Made by a program: the position numbers and the translations under genes. A DNA stretch of 64,000 nt from Rheum nobile (lineage: Eukaryota > Streptophyta > Magnoliopsida > Caryophyllales > Polygonaceae), in the NCBI GenBank assembly GCA_027886185.1, contig WOAB01000583.1:1488001-1552000 (forward strand). The letters run 5' to 3'. The notes beneath the pieces were generated by a model. That model saw only the letters and a program-made list of their open reading frames with translations. It was not told the DNA's origin and did not search any database. Below are positions 1 through 12,100 of this stretch, piece by piece (the stretch's first letter is position 1; each line of letters starts with the position of its first letter).

Positions 1-2230
1 AGAGCAACATAGCTCATTGTTTCATAAACAAGCTACAAGAGGGGTTTGTCTATAATGTAAAAGATTTCAATGTGCTGCCTAATAAGAAGGAATTTTGTAT
101 TGTTAGAAATAACAATAACATGATTGAACTTCATGGAGGCTCTATTGTTAAAAAAATCCAACATAACACTCATGGTTTTCCTCTCTATCCTTTTGATTTT
201 ACTGAAATTGAAGACATCCGGCTTTCTGAAGCGAATAATCTGATTGGTAAATTCCTATTCAACCCTACACCTTTGCTGAAAATGCCCGAATGTGACTGAC
301 TAATTTCTTTTGGCTTTTGCAGAGGTGATTTGCTATGTGACTGGTGTGGGTCTGCAGAAAACAGTTGGGACACCGACTAGACAAAGAGGAGTAGCAAAGA
401 CTCTTGATTTTCATCTACAATGCAATACGTAAGCTTAGTTGTTGCCGTCTAAGCCCACTTTAGTAGTTTAGACTTCTGCCATTCATCTTAGTATGCAATT
501 GCTATTGAATTTGTAATTCATGCTCATTATAGGGGTGAAAGTATCAAGGTAACACTTTGGGACAAGCCAGGGGATGAACTATTGGAAAGGAAAGCAAATC
601 AGGATGGGCTTTATGCTGTTATACTAGTTGTAATGCATGTAAAGGAATTCAAACGTACGAGGGATTATACAATAATTCCATTACTCTTCACATGATAATG
701 CATTATTCTTGATTGCTAAAAGTTGCTATGATTTTCATGCAAATGAAGTCTACATCTCAAGCACCCCCTCTACATTAATTTATGATTCTACAAGCATCCC
801 TCAGCTGGTTGAATTTACAAACCGCATCATGTAATTGTGCATACTAATAAATATATAAACATTCATCATGTAAGCTAAGGAACTAAGAAGCCAAATGGAT
901 AATCACTCACCATTATTTCATGTCTGTGTGCGTGTGCAGAAATAATTTAGTCCTAGATGGGCTCCCTGTAGATCAAGGCCCACCAACAATGAGCATGACA
1001 GTTTTATAGATGTTAGAGTGGTGTAGAGAAAAAAGGGTATGCCATACTAGGTCAAGCCTATTATCTCCATATGTCTCTACTCACTTTATTTAGTTACATA
1101 TGCATCTTGTCTGTAGGACACTGTTTTTAGTTGTCAAATTAAGATTTCAGAGATCACAAACCAAACACCTTGGTACTACTTTGCATGTACAAGCGGAAAA
1201 TGCAAAAAAGGAGTGACTCGACGTGATGGCAATTTTTTCTGCACTTCATGTGAAGTGCCGGTGAACTTTCCAAAAGCCAGGTATTGTTTGTGGTTTATAT
1301 TGGACGATGAAACAGTACATAAACCTTTAGCTACGTTTTCTAGCCTTTTCCACATGATCACAGATTTAAGCTACGCCTAACCATTGAAGATCCTACGGGT
1401 GCTACTATAGTAACCCTTTTTGATGACACTACTGAAAAATTGGTTGGAACTACAACAGATTATTTACTTAAAAATATAATCCATCTTTTCCTGCCTATAT
1501 AATGCAGTTGTTTTTTACCACCCATTGAAACAAGAGCTTACAGCTACAGTACTGAAACTTTGATTTCTTGACAACCAGGGTGAAAGTGATGGCATTGTTT
1601 TACCTACTCGCTTATCCAATCTCATCAACACTTCACATATCTTGGAGATAAAGTCACATACCTATTACGCCATTGGTACCGAGAGCTTCACATGCACCAA
1701 CATCCTTCCTGCAATTGGCGGTCCAACAAAGGTAAATATGTGCTTTTTACTTCTACAGTGATAATAACAAAATCATGTGGGAACAATATATTTTAAACCT
1801 AACCAGCCTATCCTATGCTTCAATGCAAAGAGTGTTTTACACCAGAAACGACCAAGGGATGAGAGCACAAGTACTTTGCCTCCTTCAACAAATGTTGCCC
1901 CTTAAAAAGCAATGTAAGTACAAAGTTTGCAGATATTAGTACAAAATTAACTGCCCTTTACACTTTTGAGTGTTAATATGAACAAATAATTGATCTTTTT
2001 TTTAAATGTACAGGCGTGCTGACAAAAGTACTGAGTTGAAAACAATGAGCAAAGGGAACTATGAACAACAACCTAAGCTTGCTGATATTTCATCTCCAGA
2101 TAACACCAACGAGGGTGTAGGATCTGATGTTGAAGAAGACACTACATCGAACGGCGTCCCAACAACCACAATTGAAGAAGAAGAAGAAGGAAATGTGGTT
2201 CCACCCCCAGTGATGACAGACACAATTTAG
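1..2230 (+). CDS. Replication protein A 70 kDa subunit-like (DUF223/OB-fold) gene, 5' incomplete
   Basis: Single-stranded-DNA binding protein of the RPA1 family. Exons seen: 3-246, 323-428, 533 to about 655, about 1151-1280, 1364 to about 1465, 1579-1731, 1807-1913 and 2014-2230, most with clean GT/AG borders. The first exon reads through a DUF223-type OB fold (LQEGFVYNVKDFNVLPNKKE, then GFPLYPFDF). Exons 2-3 give the second OB fold (EVICYVTGVG; IKVTLWDKPG). The exon at 1151 encodes the C-terminal zinc ribbon (WYYFACTSGKCKKG...FFCTSCEVPV, four Cys), and the next continues with FKLRLTIEDPTG. Exon 1807-1913 contains an in-frame TAA at 1903-1905, although its phase joins perfectly to the acidic last exon (ATG across the junction). 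The product therefore either ends at 1905 or has lost its acidic tail. The section 660-1150 is poorly resolved. The plus orientation matches the Helitron. Confidence 0.68.
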
Positions 2231-2399
2231 GGACTGCAGAAAATAAGATTAGTATTTTATGGAATAAAATCAGCTCTTTTGATACTATGCACATTTATAG
2301 ATAAGTAGTTTATTTCTTGAGAAGTATGTTTAAACCTTTTATATAAAACATTACTTGAGGGTGTCATTGGTATGAGAATTAGTCTAATCATACATTAGA

Positions 2400-3505
2400 A
2401 TTAACATCATGTTCAACAATCTGTCTTTCTTCAGCTTCTTGCATATCTTCCATTGCTCTGAAATATGCATAAGCCCCCCAACCTGAACCCAAAAAATGAT
2501 CAAAATCTGAAACATCTTAACAAAAAACAAATAAAAACTATTAAAATTCGAGATAATCACCTTTGATATGATATGGTGGAGGGAAGAACCGGTGGTAGCA
2601 GAAGAAGGCAACTACCATTCCTACATCCAAATTCTGTGGAGCATTGGATAATCAGTCATCAGAACATCAAAAAGGGGGAAAATAAAGCTAATAGTAAAAT
2701 ACCTTCTTGGAGGAAGATCTGCTAGCAGCAATGTTTAGAACATCACAGAAGTCTAGCAATTTCTCCTTGACACATTTATCCAACTTCTCCTTGATTTTGG
2801 CCCTTTGATTTTCCTGTTAAATAAGAACAAATACAAATTACTACAGAATAAGATGTCTTAACTGCTTCTATGTATAGAGACCTATGGACTTAATTAATGA
2901 CCTGTACTTGGATGGACAATTACCTATAAAGTGACACCTAATATGCCCAAAGGTCAGATATAATGCATTTGGATATTGTGAACTTAATTTTTCATTTCTA
3001 AAAGCTAAAATACAGGAAACTCCAAAATTCTCAACTTAAGCAACAAAAATGAAAATGGATTTATGCCCTTCATAGGATTTCAAGACAGTATGATACAAAC
3101 TACATATACCAAATTCTCAGTCCATTTTTAACACTTGATACAATTTTGGAACAAAATGAGGTCTGCTTCTTCACAACCCTACTCATTTTTCAATGAATCA
3201 TACACATTACAAGTCAGGTGTTGTAAACAAACCAGATGGGACTAAGAATTCTTTACCTCATTTTCAATCCATACAAAACCAGAGAATAAGCCTATGTCTT
3301 TCTTCAAATTGTGCACCTCTAAGAAAGCACCCATATTACTTCTCCTAACACGAGAGAGAGAATATCCACTCGAAAGAATCGCAATACAAAATAAAAGTAC
3401 AATGGAGAGCAAAAAGCATGTTCACCTTTGCCTTTTTCCCAAAAAGGATTGTATGTAGTAACTTAAGATTGTCATCAGGTTTTCTCTTGGATAATTTGTA
3501 AGCGA
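2400..3505 (-). pseudogene. DEK-like chromatin protein, captured or decayed internal exons
   Basis: Minus-strand exons with good splice sites: 3505-3426 (AYKLSKRKPDDNLKLLHTIL, FGKKAK), 3316-3257 (VHNLKKDIGLFSGFVWIENE) and 2813-2703 (ENQRAKIKEKLDKCVKEKLL, then DFCDVLNIAASRSSSKK). This order and wording match the conserved core of plant DEK-domain proteins, nuclear chromatin architecture factors. The next piece downstream (about 2580-2631) resembles the following DEK exon but runs into an early stop, and no C-terminal DEK domain or N-terminus is present. I infer a gene fragment rather than a complete gene. It runs antisense to the neighbouring RPA-like gene and towards it, and lies inside the proposed Helitron. 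Confidence 0.65.
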
Positions 3506-4360
3506 CTGTATAGTTAAGGTGCAGAGAGTCAGACCCAAAAAAATGCAGCGAGTGAAAATAACAGTAGACATTGAAAAGGAAAGGAAGAGAGGATTAAACA
3601 CATTAGAAACTCCTGAAACAAGAATGCAGCTTATTCAGTCATTCCTATCAGTAAAACATGATAAGCAAAGGTTATTTTTTGCAAGCCCTTAAATATGCCT
3701 TTTTTTTACTGAAGATGTAGCTTTTTGCTTACAAATTGCCTTTGGAATAAGAAATTCCTAGATTCATCCTTCAGCTAAGGTTCAGCTTAAACTTTGAAAT
3801 GCAGGCTACACAAGGATGGAAGATTGACAAATACTGAGTAAGATTAAGCAACTTGACCCAGACCACAACTACCACAAAGGAAAAGGAGAAGTTGTAGCTT
3901 AAAATTTCTGTTTCTAAAACTATCAGCTCTCTCTGTTAACTAATCTAGAGAAAGGGAGAAGAGCATATAAAACCAACACACTCAGAAAGCTCGAAAATGA
4001 TGGGAGACATGAAGGGTATTCTCTAAAAAGGCCAAGATATTTTAAAAAAAATCCTGAAGATTTCTCATTGATATTAATAAAATCCAAAAAACAACGGTGA
4101 ACAAGCCGTCCAAAAGATCAATTGTATGAGAAAAATGAAGATAAAGTCTTATTCCTCGCACAAGATTCCTACCGTATCAAAAGACAAGAGCAACCCTACT
4201 ACTTGCGACAAATCACTGAATAGATCCATAATTTCGCAGCTTTTCTCCTCCGTTTCCTCACCAGCAAAACAAATAATCAAAACAATATTTTAAACTTTAA
4301 AAGGACATCAAACATCAATCAGAATTACAAACTAGGAGCAGTAAAGAAGCACATCGTAAC

Positions 4361-4640
4361 CTTAACGTTCGACAGAAGAACCAGAGATTCGAGAAACGGA
4401 GACAGACTGAGCCCAGGCGGAATTGTTAGACACGGCGACCTCGAGATCGGGAGATTCGTCGGAGACATTAGCTTGTACCTCGCGCCGCGGCCACCGTCGT
4501 TGTTCGATCCGCCTCTTCCAACATCATCGTCGTCGTTCAACTCAGAACCATTGCCTACAGCCACAACCATAGCGTCCAGCTCAGCAGAACCACTCAACGA
4601 CCGTCGACCGGTCTTCGGAGCTTCGAATTCGTTCCATTAC
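4361..4640 (-). pseudogene. WRKY group I-like first-exon fragment
   Basis: Minus-strand reading contains GARYKLMSPTNLPISRSPCL then TIPPGLSLSPFLESLVLLSN and VK, followed by a possible donor GTTACG. This is the conserved N-terminal region of WRKY20/WRKY2-type group I transcription factors, where the Ser-Pro cluster is a MAPK phosphorylation region. No WRKYGQK heptad or zinc finger is found downstream on the minus strand. An ATG at about 4639 lies in a different frame from the conserved block, so the piece could not make a normal N-terminus. Likely a captured 5'UTR plus first exon. It is separated from the DEK-like fragment by about 850 bases of unrecognised sequence. Confidence 0.55.
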
Positions 4641-5351
4641 CGCCGGCAACAAGCAACAGAGTAGCTAGAGAGAAGGGGCAGAACTCGAGCTCAATGGCAA
4701 TGGCAGACTTGCCTTCTAGGGTTTGTTTGTAGCTAGCGAGGGCCAAGGAGACTTCAGATGTATCAAGGGAAAGTGCAATAAAAGAAGCATTGTTTTAGTA
4801 AATGATGTTCTATCTTCCAAATAAATATTTTACATAATCATACATGTCTAATCTCCTTTTTTTGTCAGAATACACATGTAATCTCATATATTTCTAAACT
4901 CCACAACTTCATTTACTACATATGAAATATTTATTAGATAAAAATATCGCCTACACATAACACAATGTTAAAGTAGTGATTCAATTTATAATTTTATTTC
5001 ACAAAATCAATACTTCAATTTATAATTTCATTTCACAAAATAAATACAAGTATGATACAACTTAGTTTGTCAAACATATTCAATATTATCTTTTGCATTT
5101 TCGAAAATCAAAACTATATGAAGATGTAAAGTATCATGTACTATACAACGTATAAATATTAAAGACAATAAAACTAAATACTCCACCCTGAAAAGAAACT
5201 TTACATACAACAGTATAAACAAACAATGACATTACATATCCAAATACATATCTCTTGAGAGAAAAAATGTTAAATTAACATATACAAAATATCATATTAT
5301 TAATTTAAAAAAATAGCTAAATTTGAATAAATAATTTAATTTAATATATAG

Positions 5352-5383
5352 ACTCGTGCGAAGCACATGCATGTAAGAACTAG
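5352..5383 (+). other. Degenerate Helitron-like 3' end
   Basis: CTCGTGC, GAA, GCAC followed 13 bases later by CTAG resembles the intact terminus at 6272-6300, but the stem is shortened to four pairs (GTGC/GCAC) and the next base is C rather than T. It may be an older internal terminus or a duplicated end. Confidence 0.4.
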
Positions 5384-5436
5384 CATCAATGGTATTTTTA
5401 ATGAGGCATATTGAATGACGTAAAGCCGGCTTCATA

Positions 5437-6010
5437 TGTATCAATATATAAATATGTATAAACCGATATTAATTAATAATAACAATTTGATTTATACATG
5501 TTAATAGGTATAAATTATATGATTTCTATTTAACAACAACTTGTGGCGTGGACAATTATAATGAGACTTATTGCTAGAGGTTTAATAAATTTATATCAAA
5601 CATACCCTATATACGTATTAAGAAAAATAGACAATTTTATTATGATAACATATTACACAATTCCAATATAATTTTTTAGGTTGTAAGAATAATCACTAAT
5701 GTACATAACCCTAAACAATTTTGAAAATATATTATGTCTGTAGCACGAGCATGCTTATGATTTTATCCTTTATATGTATCAATATATAAATATGTATAAA
5801 CCAATATTAATTTCTCATAAAAAAGGATTTATAAATGTAAATACGTTTAAATAGGTATAAATAATATGATTTCTACTTATGGTGTCGAAAATTATAATGA
5901 AACTTATTGCTAGATGTTTATAAATTTATATCAAACACACCCTATATACATATTAAGAAAAATACACGATTTTCTTATGATAACATATTATACAGTTCCA
6001 ATGCAAGTTT
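5437..6010 (+). repeat. Diverged direct repeat pair in the Helitron 3' region
   Basis: A segment of about 250 bases at 5437-5690 is repeated at about 5772-6010. Shared landmarks in the same order are ATCAATATATAAATATGTAT, a central TTATTGCTAGA block, TTTATATCAAACA and ATTAAGAAAAATA followed by ATGATAACATATTA. The second copy has small deletions. Between the copies there is a TAGCACGAGCATG string that looks like half of the Helitron hairpin. Confidence 0.6.
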
Positions 6011-6271
6011 TTAGGTTAAAAAAGAATCATGAAAATTAGTTTCTTATCTATTTTAGTACTCAAATACTTTAAAACAACTTAAAATAATATAACAACACTT
6101 TAGACTACGCTCAAATTCATACATCAATATTAATGAATCATAAATATATTAAAAATGCAGTTTTTTCTTAAAAAACACACATTACATCTCATTTTGTTCA
6201 AACAATACTACAATTTACAAACCAAACTATCACTAATGGACATAAAATCACTGGAAAAAATTTAACCGTAT

Positions 6272-6300
6272 CTCGTGCGTAGCACGAGCAAACTTCCTAG
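6272..6300 (+). other. Helitron 3' terminal hairpin and CTAG
   Basis: Stem CTCGTGC (6272-6278), loop GTA, stem GCACGAG (6282-6288), spacer of eight bases, CTAG (6297-6300), host T at 6301. All hallmarks of a Helitron right end are present. Confidence 0.75.
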
Positions 6301-6328
6301 TAAGTGTATAAAATGGTAGGAATACAAG

Positions 6329-7145
6329 CAGGGGCGGACGCGGAGTTTTTCTTGAGTGGGGGCTAAAATATTATTATTGTTACAATAATGTTGTATATTT
6401 AAAGGAAATTTCTAATAATATTTTTTGAGATGCTATGTCTGAATTTTTAATTAAATTCACAATTTTCTAGTTATAGGCTTTAAACTTATCACATCACAAA
6501 CCCTAATATTTAATTAAATTTATAAATTAATTCAATCTTAATCTGAATCTCATAATTCATTTCATTATATGAATCTATAATTTCTAATTTATTATAATAA
6601 GTGCTTTTTTAAATATTTTTTGTTTTACTTAGACCCAAATATAAGATAACTAATTTTATAATCAACCTATTATATTCAAAGCCATCCAATGAATATTAGA
6701 GGCCTTTTACAAAATTCTATAAATAATTTTATAATCGTGCTAATAATTTAGAGAATCATATATACTACTAATTATATGTTATAAATTGTTCTTAACAAGT
6801 TATTTTTAAACCTTAATCCTATATTTTGCTAACATGTGATAATTGTTCTCTTAAAAATTAAATCTTTAAATAAATCAAGCAAATAGGTAGCATTTAGCCA
6901 GAAGAAGAAACTTGGGGATGGGGGCAGTAAGAAAATGCGGAGAAGGAAAATAAAAGAAAGGTAGGGGGCTGTGTGAATGTGTATATAGGAAGAATCGAAC
7001 TCATGATTAATTGCCATACAAAACTTGTCTCTTATCAACTGAGCAACACAACTTTATTATCATATACACACCTCTTTTACATATATTTTTCTAGATTTCA
7101 GTGGGGACTACAGCCCCCACTGGGCCTCACTTGGGTCCGCCATTG
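6329..7145. mobile_element. Non-autonomous hAT-type element with tRNA-like core
   Basis: The ends are CAGGGGCGGAC on the left and, as reverse complement on the right, CAATGGCGGAC. They are flanked by a perfect 8-bp target duplication AATACAAG (6321-6328 and 7146-7153), the length made by hAT transposases. The interior is AT-rich with no transposase. Near the right end the minus strand contains GCTCAGTTGATAAG followed by GAGTTCGATTC, resembling tRNA A and B boxes. Confidence 0.7.
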
Positions 7146-7153
7146 AATACAAG

Positions 7154-8489
7154 TATCTTTAGATGGAAGGAGCATTAATTATTCATTATTGAAATTATCA
7201 AACAATAAAAATATGGAACATCAACATGTGTCCTAAACGACACTTAAAAGGAAGAGTAATATAAATAACAAAACATATGTAACACCCTAACAATATTTTT
7301 ATAATCTTTGTGTAAGACCTTATATAAATATAGTCTAATAAATAACAGTTTTTTTTACTAATAAGTTAAAATAAAAAATTATCTTCAAAATATTTTTTAA
7401 AAGTGAATGGATAAATCCCCATCAAAAAAAGTTAAACTAATTGCTAAAAATGAAATTCTTAAAGTGTGTCCATAAGACATATAAAAAAAAAATACATGTT
7501 AATTTTATACACCTCTCTATAATTTATTGTCTTCATCCACAATAAACCCACGACCTGGTCCGGGTTTACAACTTAGTCTAATATCTAAGTAGATTGAGCT
7601 TCATCATCTAGAGTGTATCCTATTCTCTACTCAAAACTTTTGTTCTAAATCGATAATTTTTTTAAATATAAAGGAAAATTTTCAGCCAAAACTCCATGCC
7701 TTCCCGACATACACAAACACAAGTTAGATCTCCAAGTCCGTGAACTTTTTAATCAAAGTTTGGATTTCCATCAAGACCTTCTCGACTCTTCAAAATAGGT
7801 TTCGTGGATATTTTATCTTCATGACTACTAGTTTAAAGTTCCCTATATTAAGTACAAACAAAAATATATATGAAGAAGAAGAGGTTAAGTTACGGTAAAA
7901 TCAAATTTAATTACTTATATTTTACTAGTGTTATACATATATTAAATTTTTTTATTGGATATATTTTGATATTTTAAAATTTTAATTTAATGACTCATCA
8001 TATTTTATAATCAATGAGTGAAAATAAAAAAATAAGATAACCAAATTTCAAGATAAATCACCTCGGATAAGCATCTCTATTTAGTATTTACTACTCTCTC
8101 CAATAAGATACCCGAAACAATCGGAGTTTGTACACCATCATGTAATTAACAAAAAATTACGATTTATTTTATTAGTCAATAAACAATAGACAAAAAAATA
8201 TGTTTTTTATTTATTTTTATCCGCCACGATATAATAGGAAAAAAAAAAGAGCTCAAATAACTTTTTTTTCCAAATGCGTGTTTAAGGTGTTATATCTATA
8301 AACAATAAATATTAAAACACTTTAAATTGAATTCTTCAAATAATAATATACCAACCTAAAATTCATAAACCTCATTAGGATTTTTCCGACAAACTCCACA
8401 AAACAAATATTCTGTAAGTAGTACATATAGTGATTCGACAAAGATTCCCTCAAAAACGAATATGCCTTAAACGGACACCTGAGGCGGTC
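7154..8489. other. AT-rich intergenic stretch, nothing recognised
   Basis: Very AT-rich with scattered short open frames on both strands that show no conserved motif, splice structure or repeat borders I can support. Confidence 0.5.
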
Positions 8490-8959
8490 CAGTGGCGGAT
8501 CCAGGAATTTTTCGAAGGGGATCACAAATAGTCTATAAAAAATTATATAATATTATTTAGCATTAAATACATTACTATTTTTATAATTTTTTTATAAATC
8601 TTATATACTAGGTGGATTGTTATGTTTTGAAACAATATTTTTAACTAATTTATAATTTTAAAAATATTTTTGGACAAATAGTAAGGAGAACTATCTAAAA
8701 TTTTTTAATATCAAATATATTATGAAAATTTTAAATAAGATTAGTTCAAAAAAATACAAAAGATGGAAGATGAGGGATTTGAACCCCAAACCTTTAGATA
8801 AAACTCATGTTCCACAATCAATTGAATTAATAGTTCTTTTTGCCTATATACTCAAAGCATTAATATATATATTTTTAAAAATTAATTTTTTTATTATATT
8901 ACTTGATCCATGGGAAGGGGGGTCACCGGACCCCCAAGACCCCACTGGATCCGCCTCTG
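8490..8959. mobile_element. Second hAT-type non-autonomous element, related to 6329-7145
   Basis: Left end CAGTGGCGGATCCAGG and right end (reverse complement) CAGAGGCGGATCCAGTGG form a clear terminal inverted repeat of the same type as the element at 6329. The 8-bp flanks (AGGCGGTC, CGTCAGTC) match at five of eight positions, suggesting an old insertion. The interior has a G-rich block near the right end and a minus-strand GGGGTTCAAATCCC motif like a tRNA B box. It lies about 150 bp upstream of the phosphatase start codon. Confidence 0.6.
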
Positions 8960-9104
8960 CGTCAGTCCCGGCCATACATGATCCACTCATGTACTCTGTA
9001 TTTATCTTGGCCCCCTATTTTCCCGAAATCAAGTATCTGGTTCGCCCCTTTTGAATTTCCCGGTTTTACCTTCTTCCCACTCCCTCTCTAAATCCCTAGC
9101 TCCC

Positions 9105-12100
9105 ATGGCGACTCCATTCCCCCCACCACTCGCCCTCGCCATTTCCCTGTGCCTCCTCCAGTACGTCTCCGGCAAAATTCCGTCGACTCTCGACGGTCCG
9201 TTCGAGCCTGTCACGGTTCCCTTCGACCAGAGTTTGCGCGGTAGCGCCGTCGATTTGCCCGATTCCGATCCCAGGGTCCAGCGGCAGGTTCGGGGTTTCG
9301 AGCCGGAGCAGATCTCCGTCTCACTGTCCGCCAATTATGATTCCGTTTGGATTTCGTGGATCACAGGTCTTATTATTTTCCATTTCTGAACTTGACTTCT
9401 GTTTCCCGGATGATCTCTTCTAATTGATTGGATAGTGGAGTTCAATTTCATTCATGATCTGATAAAATTAAGCTCTGTTTCTAGAAATTAGAGGTCCGCT
9501 TATGCTCTTCAAGTTGATGGATCCCTGTCTGATGGGAATGAATTAGTGTTAGAAATAGAGATGATTAGGTAGGGTGCTAATCAAAACCAACTATCAACGG
9601 GGACATAGTGATTTTTTTTTTCTTTTTCATCAGGACATGTTGAAGTGAATTCAGTGTTAATTTAACAAGTATAAGATTACATTGAATTAAGATGATTTTG
9701 CCTTTCCATGTGGATTAACCATTTGGCATGCTTGTAAAATTTCCAGGGGATTACCAAATAGGTAACCAAATAAAGCCTTTGGATCCTGAAGCCGTTCAAA
9801 GTGTTGTTCGTTATGGACCGGTCAGATTTCCCTTGACGCACAAAGCTACTGGTTACTCTCTTGTTTACAATCAACTTTATCCTTTCGAAGGCCTTCAGAA
9901 CTACACCTCAGGAATCATTCATCACGTTCGTATTACAGGTAGTTTTGATTTTTTCCCCTGTAAAATTTATGTTTTCTTGTTGATTTTATAAAGGGAAGAT
10001 GTCTTATTCATAAGGTAGAAGGAACAGGTAGGAAATGGATAACGGGGCAGAGATCTAATAAGTTTGCTTAGAAACATGTCATAATCATTGTATTTGGATT
10101 TTGACTCCAAAGATGATAATTAACAGTAGAGAAATGCAAACAGGCACTCCTAGTCTTTTAGATTCTCAAATTTTGTTAAATTGATGAGCAGTGTGTGTGA
10201 GGGTCACTGTGTGATGAATTTAGCATTATCACAGCAAATCACCATTCTATCGAGATGGGAGATACATGAAGAAGAAATAAATTTGTTTCAGTTAACGAAT
10301 TTGTGAGCCATTTCTAGTAAGTTTGGTGTAAGAGGTTGCAGTTTGAGGAGTTATAGTTCTCATGACCTTGTTCTCTGATCTTCTGTGCAGACTTGAGACC
10401 AAACACGTTGTACTATTATCGTTGTGGAGATCCCTCTATAGGAGCGATGAGCCAATTTTATTCCTTCAGGACCATGCCTGCTTCAGGTCCTCGAAATTAC
10501 CCTGGGCGTATTGCAATTGTGGGAGACCTTGGTCTTACATACAATACTACAACTACTATCAGCCATGTAATTAGTAGTGACCCTGATCTACTTTTGTTGG
10601 TGGGTGATGTCACTTATGCAAACCTTTACCTGACAAATGGAACTGGTTCTGATTGTTACTCTTGCTCGTTTCCATCTACTCCAATACATGAGACATATCA
10701 GCCACGCTGGGATTATTGGGGAAGGTACCATGCACAACACAGTCACTGGTTTTGCTCTTTGAGTATAATATTATTGTTTGCTATACTTCTGAATTTTTGA
10801 ATTCATTAATTTCGTTGTATGCTTATAAATAGGTTTATGCAGACTTTAGTCTCCAAGGTTCCATTGATGGTGATAGAAGGAAACCATGAAATAGAAGACC
10901 AAGCTCATAATATCACGTTTGCAGCTTATAGTTCTCGATTTGCATTTCCCTCGGAAGAAAGCCAGTCGTCTTCAACATTCTATTATTCATTTAATGCAGG
11001 AGGGATACATTTTGTCATGCTTGGGGCTTATGTTGCGTATAATGAATCATGTAGTTCTCTTGGATTTCCCCCCGGTTTTAATTTAAAATGTTATACGTTC
11101 AGCAGATAACTGTGTTCAGATTCCTGAGCTAATTAATTTTATCACACATGCATGATGCAGCTGAGCAATATAGGTGGTTGGAGAGAGACTTGGCTAAAGT
11201 TGACAGATCTATAACTCCATGGCTGGTTGCTACTTGGCACCCACCTTGGTATAGTTCTTACAAGGCTCATTACAGAGAAGCTGAGTGTATGAGGGTAGCA
11301 ATGGAGGGACTGCTGTACTCCTATGGTGTTGACATTGTGTTCAATGGACATGTAAGTAACGTTGAATTCCTTCTTGTCAAATGTGTATCTTCAGGCTTAT
11401 CGGCTTAGTATACAGGGCGTATTTCAGGTGAAGGAAGTGTCTTCATGTCCCAACAAACTGATGTGTGGATGTTGGCAAGCTTATTTCATATGGACTTAGA
11501 AATATACCATTCTTAGGCATTAGGGCTTAGTAATGGTGGTCAATGTTCGAACGTATCATCTTACTGTTCAGAGATGTGACTGCAATATTTTGCGTACTGC
11601 CTAGCAACAGACCGTATTATTCCATCTTAGAAATTCACTTCCTCTAAGTGAGACCTATTTCTTGCGTGTATAAGAAATTACTAAAAAATGATAATGAATT
11701 CCATGCTTCTTGGTTCTTGCAGGTTCATGCATATGAACGATCCAACAGGGTATATAACTATACTTTAGATCCTTGTGCACCTGTCCATATTACAGTAGGG
11801 GATGGTGGAAATCGGGAGAAAATGGCAATTACACATGCTGATGAACCAGGTAATTGCCCAGAACCATCAAGCACTCCTGATGAGCACATAGGTGGATTCT
11901 GTGCAGCAAATTTTACTAATGGCCCTGCAGCGGGCAAGTTCTGTTGGGACCGTCAGCCTGATTATAGTGCCTACAGAGAAAGCAGCTTTGGACATGGGAT
12001 CTTGGAGGTACCTTTCCCCCCTCTCTCTTCCCTTTTTTGTGCCTAACTTCAATATATGCATACAGATCTACACAAAGATATTAATAATAGCATCATCTCT

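Larger units (their letters stand above)
1..6300 (+). mobile_element. 3' part of a Helitron-like element carrying an RPA-like gene and captured gene pieces
   Basis: The right end is a textbook Helitron terminus: a 7-bp palindrome stem (CTCGTGC, loop GTA, GCACGAG), 8 bases, then CTAG at 6297-6300 followed by T. Helitrons end in CTRR, insert between A and T, and make no target duplication. Plant Helitrons often carry RPA-like genes and pick up host exon fragments, and this interval holds both. The 5' end (TC...) and the Rep/helicase gene are not in the window, so the left limit is the window edge. That everything from base 1 belongs to one element is inference; the terminus itself is seen directly. 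Confidence 0.6.

Noticed and set aside
6960..7050. A possible tRNA gene on the minus strand
   Set aside because: A and B box-like motifs are present but no acceptor stem pairs, and the sequence lies inside a hAT element; kept only as a finding.
9029..9334. Minus-strand 101-residue frame over phosphatase exon 1
   Set aside because: Antisense shadow of the GC-rich first exon.
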